Positions 55,816 to 64,000 of a DNA stretch of 64,000 nucleotides are shown here, piece by piece. Numbering within the stretch: the stretch's first letter is position 1; each line of letters starts with the position of its first letter. The position numbers and the translations under genes are program-made. The notes below the pieces were generated by a model. The model saw only the letters and a list, made by a program, of their open reading frames with translations, made no database searches and was not told the origin of the DNA. This stretch comes from Hemibagrus wyckioides (Eukaryota; Chordata; Actinopteri; Siluriformes; Bagridae): assembly GCF_019097595.1 (NCBI RefSeq), contig NC_080727.1, forward strand, positions 5,647,501-5,711,500, written 5' to 3'.

Positions 55816-57972
55816 ATACTATTATACCCTCTATGGAGGCTGAGCCCCGCATAAATGAAAATTCGTTATTCAATATTTCTTGCAATCCTGTATGAAACAA
55901 GAACCGGCGTTCCTGGCAGTCGAGTCATACACTGAAAATATTTTCCTACACCGAGGTCAAATTGACTCGAAAATTCTAATGGAATCCCGAAAATTCGAAC
56001 ACGGGGGTGGTCGAGGACCGAGGTACTACTGTATATTCAGAGCTGAGATACACTTGAGTAGTGCGTTATTCAGGTTTCAGACTCAACTGCAGACATGTAA
56101 CCAAATTGTAAGTCTGAAATTCACGCTGTGGGCTGTAAATAAGCTCAGAAAAGAATGAATGTTTGGTCAGCTGGTTCTTTGGATGTGTTTTCTTATAGAA
56201 AAACAGATCAAACTATTAAATTCATAGTAGAGAATTCCTAGTTTGATCTTTGTTCATACATTACGAGCTCATCACCTCAATTTTGCAGCTCATGACAACA
56301 ATAATTTAATAATTGACTGCTATTGGTAGTTTATTTGAATGTTTGCCATTGCCATATATCATTGATTATTGGTTTATTTTTACGCGGATTCTTGCTATTA
56401 TACGAGATCATACTACACGTGATCGCAAAAAAGGACGATCTGCTACTTCGTCAGCGTTTACTCTCAGACCAAGACAAGTGCCTGTGCTTAAATGTGGTAG
56501 TCTAGACAATCTCAGAAACTCTGGTCAAGAAAAACCTGGCAACTGAAAGACGGAAAACATTTGCATAATCTGAATTGGAAGCCTGCAAATTTAATTTGCA
56601 TAAACTGATTGGGAAGTCCAGGAAACTTATTTAAGCCGGTTCTTAACCCTCCTCTGAATATGCATAACTTTCCCTGCCTAGGTAACAACATAACTTTTGA
56701 ATTTGCATCCCTAAACTCTGACCTTGGCTTTCTAACTTTATAACATTTTGTGAGCATAGCAGGACAAATATATGTGCCCTATATATTTTAAAACTTGCAT
56801 TTGGCAGACCCCCCTTGTCAGTTTTTCTTGACGCGTGTTATATGTGTGATCATTTTTATGTCTGTGCCTTTAGGGATCTAGCTTTGGTTCAAATATTAGA
56901 CATAAGTCTGTAGTCTGAATCCTGCCACTGCATATATCGGGCTACATCCACTTGCTTTAAGGACCAAGGAGCATAAGTCACATTAAATAGTCTGTTATAT
57001 ATTTAATAAAGGATTTTGCTGGGCTAAAAATGGAGCAAGTTGACAGAAACTAGGAATCTTAAATGAAGACAGAGTGTACCATAGTCTGGCATCTTCCAAA
57101 AAAAACCGTCCTTTTATTATTTTTGTTCGGCTCTGATACTGCTCTAACTCGGCTTGCGAAACAATTTGCACTTTACTATGTACATGTACATGTCTCCGCC
57201 CGTAAATATATCATGTGCACACTTTTATATCCTTCTGAACACGAGGAGTAAATGGTTCTCTTTTGTCTCAGCTCATTTGTAAAGGTCATCCGATCTCCAG
57301 GCTATATAGCACCTTTTCCAAAGAACAAATTACTCATGGTCATTAATGCTGTTTTTTATTCCACCGCCAAACAAGCCATGCAGTGCTTAAGTACCTGTGC
57401 TGAATTCGGTTACCCTTCTTACCCAGGTACCACGCGAGCCGAGCCAGGACATACACTCGGAAGTAAAAATAGTCTGACCATTCAATTGATCAAACCGTCA
57501 CACAGGCATCCTGATTAATGTCTCCAGCTGGAATTGCTCCCCTGCCGTCCCCCAAAATCTTCAGGAGCTTCGGCAGCGTCATAGTTTCTCTCAGACTTTC
57601 TTTTCTAGTGAATTTAATCCTAATATTTTACCTTTGAAACCGCTTAAAATATCTTCTGACGTTCTAAATTAACGTTTGCTGAAAATACACGAGATTGCAT
57701 GCATTGTAATTTCTTCTCAGTTTATCGTCCATTTGTTTTTAGCCAGTCCACCAGTCAAGTCACAGCTCCAGTACGCTTCCTAGTCCCAAGTTTTAGTTGC
57801 CCAGAAGCGTAATTGGCTAGGCTAAAAAGCGATGATGTAATGTTTCTGTGCCCTCTATCAAAAGTTGGCTGATGTTTTACTGTGAGCTAAGATTCACTGC
57901 AGATGAATATTTTTCAAATATGGCTATAATCTTTATTAAAGAAAAAAAGCATTACATTTAATTACATTACAT

Positions 57973-58480
57973 GCACTATATGGTCAAAAATATGAGGATA
58001 GCTGACCATCATTTCCATCCCATACATGACAGGTTTTTGTCAAATTTTGGAAGCACACAATTGTCTTGAATGTCTTTGTATGCCATTGCATATTGTTTTT
58101 TTCTTTAACGGAATGGCACCAAGGGCTTCAGACCTGTTCCAACATGATTATGCCCCTGTGTACCAAGCAAGATTCATAAAGACATGGTTTGCCGAGGCTG
58201 ATCTGATTTTTATTCAGTGATGCTGTGCCTTTTTTGGTCCAGGTCTCTCTCGAAAAAAGATTTCATCTCAAGGGACTTCTTGGTTAAATAAAGGTTAAGT
58301 AAAAATAAAATAAACTGTGGAAGAAAATGAGTGGCCTGTACAGAGCCCTGACCTCTACCCCACTGCCTGACCTCACTAAAGCTCTGATGGATAAATGAGC
58401 ACAAATCCTAACAGCCATGTACCGATATCTAGTGGAAAGCCTTATCTTACCTTAGTGGAAAGAAGCAAAGGTTTGAACAT
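57973..58480 (+). mobile_element. Tc1/mariner-like family B relic with an insertion
   Basis: Begins CACTATATGGTCAAAAATAT. GGAAGCACACAATTGTCTTG, AATGTCTTTGTATGCC and TCAGACCTGTTCCAACATGA follow. The + strand encodes DLFQHDYAPVYQARFIKTWF, a DDE-half fragment with its Asp. Then come the AGTGGCCTGTACAGAGCCCT and TGACCTCACTAAAGCTCTGA segments. An unrelated block (58206-58318) interrupts it. Confidence 0.82.
58206..58318 (+). mobile_element. SINE-like fragment inside the family B relic
   Basis: The block has TTTCATCTCAAGGGACTTCT, TGGTTAAATAAAGGTTAAGT and AAAAATAAAATAAA. The ending GGTTAAATAAAGGTTAAATA is common to a fish retroposon tail. It lies within transposase sequence, so it entered later. 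Confidence 0.55.
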
Positions 58481-59854
58481 ATTAATGGCAATATGCTGGA
58501 CACAATTTGCTTGTTATTGGTGAGGCAACTACTTGTGTGTCATTTACTTTTATGTAAATATTCAAGGTGCAGCATGAAAAAGTCATCAAACTTGAAGTAA
58601 CGTCGAACACTTCTACCACCGACTGATGGTAAAGACAAAATAGGCTGTTTTTTAAAGACTGGCCCTGATAGTGGAATGTCTGATACGAGTCATTCTTCTT
58701 GATTTCTGGCCACCCCTGTCTGTTTCTCCAAACCTTCCTTCTTCTGTTCTTATATTCAGCTGCATGTGTGAGAGCTGAGTGTTTTTGCTCACCTATATTG
58801 TTCCCACTGTGTTTCATATAATGCCGTATGGTTGGAGGCCTATTCTTAGCCCAGAGGATAAGCACAGTGTTTTGCCGTCCTTGTGTAATCACTTGTTTTC
58901 TCTCAATTTTCAAGAAATATACTGGAGAACAAATGCCCTATCCTCTCAAGCTAAATTGAGCTGTTAAACTTCAACTCAATTTAGAAATTTAACCTCCACC
59001 TCCAGCTTGTATTTGCTTAGGTGGCCAGCTTTTAAAGACCCATTCAGGGGTCTACTATATTAGCTCTTCTCTTGTTAATAAAGCCAGAGAAGGATGTGGG
59101 GTGACCATGAATCTGTCTTACCCATGCTGTTACTAATACACTGATACAGTCGAGTGATGCGTATAATTCTCGCATTAGCCTAGTTGTAACATCTGTTAAT
59201 GTTTTAATGTAAGTGAACAATTGCAGTTACTGGTAGTTTCGAGCACCATATGGGAAATTAACACTGCAGCACTGAGAATTACATTATCTCACTCGCAGAA
59301 ACTCATAATTAGACAAAAGCTACTTGTGAAATAGAAGATTTCAGCAATACTGAAATTCCTCACTACTCAACATGGCTTCATGGCAGTTAGACAAAGTACC
59401 ATTAGTGAGTGAACCAATTAGCATCCCAGTGTAGCAGGAACTACCTTACACAACAAAATGCACCCTGTTTCAGTCACTTATATGTGACTTTATTCACCAG
59501 TCAGATTGAAAGTATCCCTTGTGTCAGCTGTGACCTCACCTGTCTTGGTGCATATATCTCCCAAGGCAGGTAAGAACATAAGTTGCTGTAGTCTGCCTTC
59601 AGTACCTGATCTACATGAACAGAGAATGCAAAAGCAAGCAGGAAAAATCCGTCACCTTGCCGTCATCTCATCACTGTAATTCAGGCTCTAGGACTATGAA
59701 TGTTTTTAAGAAATAATCAGCACTCTTAAATTAACATAGTCTTGCCTTCCCAGGAAAGAATAACAGCACTGAATCTCTGACCTGTAATGCCTAACAAGGT
59801 TGGATATACTCGTCGATGCTCCACACCTCCATGCAGAACTACTTAATATTTTAA

Positions 59855-60125
59855 GCTACTTTATAGTCTGAGGTTTGTGCACATGGACCCTCCTCTTCAA
59901 TTCAGACCACATCTTATCGGTAGGGTTCAAATCTGGAGACAGAAGGGCTCATTGCAAATTATTGATTTTGTTTCTTTAAACAAGTCTGAACCTTGAGGCA
60001 GAGGTTATCTGGTTTTAGGCTGAAATACACTGGAATTTGGCAGAATTCATGATGCCATCAGTCTTCAATACAGCCTCCAAACCCCCAGCAACAAAACAGC
60101 CCCAAAACAACTAAAGCTTTATTAA
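59855..60125 (-). mobile_element. Decayed Tc1-like relic (possible)
   Basis: TTCAATTCAGACCACATCTT, GGGTTCAAATCTGGAGACAG and CTTGAGGCAGAGGTTATCTG resemble the reverse strand of a Tc1-like transposase gene. No ends are visible. Confidence 0.5.
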
Positions 60126-60215
60126 ACCATCTTGGTTCCAGTTCAGAGGAGAGTCATGAAGCATCTTCCTTTCAAGGATGCAGGGAATTACAGGGAACCA
60201 GTGAAGAAAGCATTC

Positions 60216-60522
60216 ACAATATGGCCAAACGTTTGTGGGTATTTGACCATTGCTCCAATGTATGCTTTCCAGGTATAATAATATTCCAATTTATTCCAAA
60301 GGTATTCAGTGGGGTTGAGGTCAGGACTTCATGGACCCCACTTTGTGCACAGAGGCATTGTCATGCTTCAACTGGGTTGGGACCCTTAGTTTCAATGAAT
60401 TTTTTCATGGATTTTTAATGCTAAACTATACAGTCAGGCACCTCCAAGTTGTCCAGTGGCACCAATGTTGTCATTTAGATATTATGATCAAGTGAGTGCA
60501 TACTTTTAGCTAGATGGTGTAC
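60216..60522 (-). mobile_element. Tc1/mariner-like family B, deleted copy with both ends
   Basis: Outer ends AATATGGCCAAACGTTTGTG and GCATACTTTTAGCTAGATGG match the family B terminus. Between them GTGGGGTTGAGGTCAGGAC, CCCCACTTTGTGCACAGAGG and CATTGTCATGCTTCAACTGG are minus-strand transposase sequence, with most of the gene deleted. Confidence 0.78.
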
Positions 60523-61154
60523 CACTGGGAGAACTTGGGGAGATTCTGGATCAGCTGCAGGGGTGTGGTTAGACATACCTGGAGTTGTTGTAGCCCTATC
60601 TTGAGAGTACACGGGACTGAGCCAACACAGGAGTGGAGGTCAGAGTAAGATGTAGACAGTCATTTAAGAAAAAACGTTGACTGCATCCAGTTATTTTATT
60701 TGAAGCAGTTCGCAGTGAGGAAAATGTTGGGCTGCAAACATTCTTGGCTCTTACAGTAAAGCTAGGAAGGGTTTGGCCATGTTTAATGATGGAAAATACC
60801 ATGCACTCTAGACACATTTAGAAGTCTGGCATGCGTAATTTGCTTTTAAGGATATCAGTACATTTTCCATGTTGTAAACGTCCCCCTAAAACAACTGACT
60901 TTCATTCTAAGTAAGGTTTTAGGATGCAGGTTATTCTTATTTTGTATTGTTTTTTGAATGTGGTTTGAAATCCCTTTTTGGGGTAAATTTGCATATACTT
61001 CAAAATGCTAAAATATTCCTTTAACAAAACCACAACAAAGCGAAAATCTCTGATCATTCTAAGCCCCCCCACCCAAAAACTGCATCTTTATTCCACAATT
61101 AATCCTCATCACCAGCACTTGTGTAACCCTGATTTCTTTTTTTTTGCAACACAG

Positions 61155-61339
61155 CCAAGCAGAAGCTTGAGGACCGTTTGGCAGCTGCTGCACGTGAGAA
61201 GCTGGCTCAGGCCTCCAAAGAGTGGAAGGAGAAGCAGCTGCAAGCTGAACGCAAACGGAAGGCCGCTCTCTTTCTGCAGACACTGCGTGGTCCTGAAGCT
61301 GAGCTCAAACGAGCTGATGAGCCCTTCGTTCCTCCTGAG
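61155..61339 (+). CDS. sfswap: SFSWAP window exon 12: charged helical region
   Basis: The exon completes an Ala codon (G plus CC) and encodes residues 576-637: [60 protein letters not shown] then PE. The first 45 residues are almost identical to mammalian SFSWAP, and the end is variable, as in the family. Alternating charged and Ala residues suggest a long helix, possibly a coiled coil. It ends in phase 0 at GTATGT. The Arg/Ser-rich C-terminus should follow in exons beyond the window. The acceptor is GCAACACAG after a T-rich tract. Confidence 0.98.
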
Positions 61340-62117
61340 GTATGTTTATGTATCCTGATGTAAACCGGTACTACCTCATGGTGGTGTTTTTATAACATTG
61401 TAGAATGTGTAAGAAAATGCATGACCACATGATTCATTTTTGGCTTTAAATTTGGCTACTTTTCTAAGGTTTTGTTATCTTATTACATTTGTTATTGTAG
61501 CAAATAAGGCTCCTGAAACCATAATCACATTTCCAAATAGTCTGTACGGATTTCAAATGTTTATTGATCTGTCTTGGTTCAGGGGAAATGTAATATCTGT
61601 CATGAACTGCTGTATATATCCCCAATGGAAATGATTATACTTGCTGTGTTGGCCGTGCAAATGATGTGTAAAGGTGTAATGCATCTCTTCTATGCCACTG
61701 GGGCTCTTTATGAACCTACCAAAAAAAGTCTTAGATGCTGTGCGTCAAAGTAAAAAAGAGACAATGGGTGAAGTTTTACACCTTGAAATAGCCTGTACAT
61801 TAAGAACTCTGACATATTGCCTGACTTCCTAACACTTGTACAAGTGTGAGAGTGCAAAGTTTTGTGCTTTGTCCACGGGGATTGAGATGGAGTTCTTAAT
61901 CTTAACTTGTTTGGCAACAAGAAGCCTGTATTTTCCCTGGTGAGGTTTGCATGGTGAGAATGCACTGCTCTTCTTCCAGCTTGTAGCTTGGGCGTCCCTT
62001 GAGTGTTTGAAAAAGTGCATATGTAAGTTAAAAAAGGAAGACTCTACAGCAGTGACACTTTCATGATGATCCTCTTCACTGTGTTGTATTAACATGCTCA
62101 GTGGAGTGGCAAATCAT

Positions 62118-62533
62118 AAGCAGCCCTGCAGTCTCAGAGCATGGACCCAAGTCTTAGATACTCTTACACCTTACCCCTTTTTGGCCAAGGTATTTCCATA
62201 TGGATGTGGCCTCCTTCAGCAGGATAATGCTCCCTGCCATACTGCACACATTGCTCAGGAATGTTTTGAGGAACAAACAGTTCAAGGTGTTGACTTGGCC
62301 GTCATGTTTCCCAGATCTAAATCCAATCAAGGTATGTTTCAGGCAAACAGCCTTGATCCATGGAGGCCCTACCTAGCAACTTAAACAATCTGCTGTAAAC
62401 GTGTTGGTGTCAGATACCAAAGCACACCTTCAAAGGTCTTTGTGGACCTGCCTCAACAGGTCTGAGGTGTTTTAATGGCACAAAGGGGACCAGTATTAGC
62501 CAGGTGGTTTTAACGTTGTGGCTGGTAAGCGTA
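62118..62533 (+). mobile_element. Tc1/mariner-like 3' half (family A relative)
   Basis: The + strand encodes VFPYGCGLLQQDNAPCHTAH and IAQECFEEQ, the part of a Tc1-type transposase around the second catalytic Asp. A frame-shifted PRSKSNQ (usual SPDLNPIEHLWD) follows. The 3' end TTTTAACGTTGTGGCTGGTA, AGCGTATA is a degenerate terminus. The 5' half is missing. It holds the only intact QQDNAPCH motif in the window. Confidence 0.82.
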
Positions 62534-63004
62534 TACCCTCCTTGTGATTGGCAAATCATAACTCCATTAGCTAACCATCTGTTTAAGTGGAAGCTTCACT
62601 TTGCTGCTGCTTTTTTAGTTGCCTGGAAACCTAAGTGACTAGGCTAAAAATGGTAGCTAACGCTGAAATAAGGAATGGTAAACCAGATAGATAGATAATG
62701 TATTCATACAGACTGAAGGGCTCAGTCATAGTCGTCATCCTTTTCTAAGAAAACGTTAAACCCGTTGCAAAAATGTAGCAAGCTGTGGATTTGTCCACGT
62801 CTGCACCACCCCACTTTTGTTCATATTGCTATTATTCAGAATATCACAAGTTTTGTCCAAGGACGTATAAGTATCTTATACTTTCATCATCGTATTCTAC
62901 AAAATTATGCCTAAATATTATTTTCAAGGTTTCACAAAGGAATTATGAGAAAAACATGATCAAAACATACAGCACTGAACAAAAGATTCAATGGAACATT
63001 ACCT

Positions 63005-63125
63005 AGGAGGGTTGCGTCAGGAAGGGCATTCGGCGTAATACCTGTGCCAAATCAGAAATACAGGCCAGATGATCCACTGTGGCAACCCCGAACAGGGAGC
63101 AGCCGAAAAAACAACAAGAAAAAAG
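63005..63125 (+). mobile_element. LINE 3' tail, very short (RTE-like)
   Basis: GGGTTGCGTCAGGAAGGGCA, TTCGGCGTAATACCTGTGCC, GATCCACTGTGGCAACCCCG, AACAGGGAGCAGCCGAAAAA form the typical non-coding 3' end of a fish RTE-like LINE. It ends in an A-rich tail. Confidence 0.75.
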
Positions 63126-63549
63126 ATATATTTTGCTAAGCAGACACCGTTAACAGAGTTGAATCCAACTCTCCAGAAAACTCTGTAAATTGCCTTTAAA
63201 ATGAACTGTTTTTTGCAGATTCCTAATCACCGATTAGCATAGCTCTAACTTGCATATGGTGCTACATAAATAGCAGTAATCTATTAGAAAGACATGTTTT
63301 CTTATACCGCATTCACTCCTCACGTTGCTCAAATCACTAGACACAGGGTGGCCGTTGAGAGTTCCATCTTCTCCTGCCATGTTTTCCTTGGCAGTGTGTG
63401 GCTGCAATATGGGCACACAACCTACACAGCTAGCAATAGAATGAATGCCAATCCACCCACTTAACCACAAATCAGATGTCTTCCTGCTAAAAATGAGATG
63501 TAATATCCAGATTGACCATAAATCGGATGTAGTCCTGCAAATGCTTTTG

Positions 63550-63722
63550 TAGAAATTGCATCAGAAGGTCAGGAGTTGAAGCCTCGGAACTACCAAGTTA
63601 CCACTGTCGGGCCTTTGAGCCAGGACCTTAGCACTCTCTGCTGCAGTGGTGCTATATCCTTACTGACCCTTCATTCTCCCTACACTGGGATATGGAAAGG
63701 AAAGGATTACAATGTAATGTAA
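63550..63722 (+). mobile_element. tRNA-derived SINE (family 2), diverged
   Basis: GTCAGGAGTTGAAGCC, GGGCCTTTGAGCCAGGACCT, TTACTGACCCTTCATTCTCC, CTGGGATATGGAAAGGAAAG and TTACAATGTAATGTA follow the family 2 order with many substitutions. Confidence 0.65.
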
Positions 63723-64000
63723 GCCTATATTTGAAAAATAGTCTTTCCACTTTTTCTTACTACTAAAATCTGCCGTTTATTTGCGACAAAATCAAGGATG
63801 TTATTCTGTCACTGTTTTGGTCAGAAAAGGTGGCCAGCATTGAGTAAGTAGAACAAACAAAAACCACCAGATACATTTTACAGTAATGGGTGGAAAACTA
63901 TCGTACCACTAAGACCGCAACATTTCTTTTTTTTTTCATGTCACCAACCTCACCCACTTCACTTGAATGCCTACTGGCCACTTTGTTGCGTAATAGTACA

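Larger units (their letters stand above)
55095..56033. mobile_element. Non-autonomous DNA transposon, about 940 bp, TIRs TACAGTRGYACCTCGG
   Basis: The left end reads TACAGTGGCACCTCGG. The right end read backwards is TACAGTAGTACCTCGGTCC. Near the left end are TTCGTTCCAAAAGTCTGGTC and CCCCATAGGAAATAATGTAA, and near the right end ATGAAAATTCGTTATTC and GAAAATTCGAACACGGGGG. No transposase is encoded. A GT microsatellite sits in the middle. The superfamily is uncertain. Confidence 0.78.
49916..61154 (+). other. SFSWAP intron, 11.2 kb
   Basis: Contains AC, CT and GT microsatellites and several old DNA transposons (listed). I see no recognisable gene or repeat in 50100-51950, 52020-53080, 54550-55090, 56040-57970, 58490-59840 or 60530-61130. 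A 143-codon minus-strand frame at 58482-58913 has no family resemblance and no codon pattern that suggests a gene. Confidence 0.7.
61340..64000 (+). other. Downstream SFSWAP intron (5' part)
   Basis: No further exon is seen: I looked for an open frame rich in Arg/Ser or Lys behind an acceptor and found none. It holds a Tc1-like 3' half (62118-62533), a LINE 3' tail (63005-63125) and a SINE (63550-63722). The patch 61710-62095 has an open minus-strand frame without a family match. Confidence 0.75.

Noticed and set aside
58482..58913. A 143-codon minus-strand frame
   Set aside because: No recognisable domain, no intron signals fitting a gene, and old transposon relics on both sides. I treat it as chance.
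61708..62095. Overlapping minus-strand frames with an apparent continuation across a frame change
   Set aside because: The translation suggested a decayed retrocopy, but no family could be named and there is no poly-A or target duplication.

Overview
The window is an intron-rich piece of vertebrate nuclear DNA, almost certainly from a teleost fish. It is AT-rich, full of microsatellites, and carries many short degenerate transposons of types common in fish: Tc1/mariner relics, hAT-like elements, tRNA-derived SINEs and 5'-truncated LINEs. The one protein-coding gene I can support is on the + strand. It is SFSWAP (splicing factor, suppressor of white-apricot homolog). I found twelve internal exons that join without a phase error into 637 codons. 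They cover the SWAP N-terminal (DRY/EERY) domain, SURP1, an acidic linker, a Pro-rich linker, SURP2 and a charged helical region. The first coding exons (about 75 N-terminal residues in the family) lie upstream of base 1. The C-terminal Arg/Ser-rich region lies beyond base 64000.

Layout. 1-1772: upstream intron. 1773-6405: window exons 1-3 (DRY/EERY domain and acidic linker), separated by introns with a LINE 3' end, a diverged tandem repeat and AT microsatellites. 6406-11895: intron with a hAT-like element that carries a nested SINE. 11896-16593: exons 4-6 (SURP1, Asp-rich tract, PDHPLAALV region), with two Tc1-family fragments. 16594-25348: intron with a minisatellite-bearing element at about 17 kb and a complex AT-rich satellite at 21.5-22.9 kb. 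25349-27747: exons 7-9 (Pro-rich linker and SURP2). 27748-49296: a 21.5-kb intron with Tc1 relics, two inverted pairs of Tc1 copies, a LINE insertion with a perfect 16-bp target-site duplication, and two kilobase-scale GA/GT/ACAG arrays. 49297-49915: exons 10-11. 49916-61154: an 11.2-kb intron rich in old DNA transposons. 61155-61339: exon 12. The rest is intron.

SFSWAP is a nuclear RNA-binding regulator of alternative splicing. In flies the homologue regulates splicing of its own transcript. No other complete gene, structural RNA gene, CRISPR array or prokaryote-type system is visible. The long open frames over 40.9-44.3 kb are translations of simple repeats. The most useful observations concern repeats: CA repeats directly behind two 5' splice sites, a CT microsatellite used as a polypyrimidine tract, an internally deleted Tc1 family with a shared deletion joint, paired inverted Tc1 copies, and the higher-order organisation of the GA/GT arrays. 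I see nothing that amounts to a new biological system. Family names for repeats come from recognition of sequence motifs, not from a database search.
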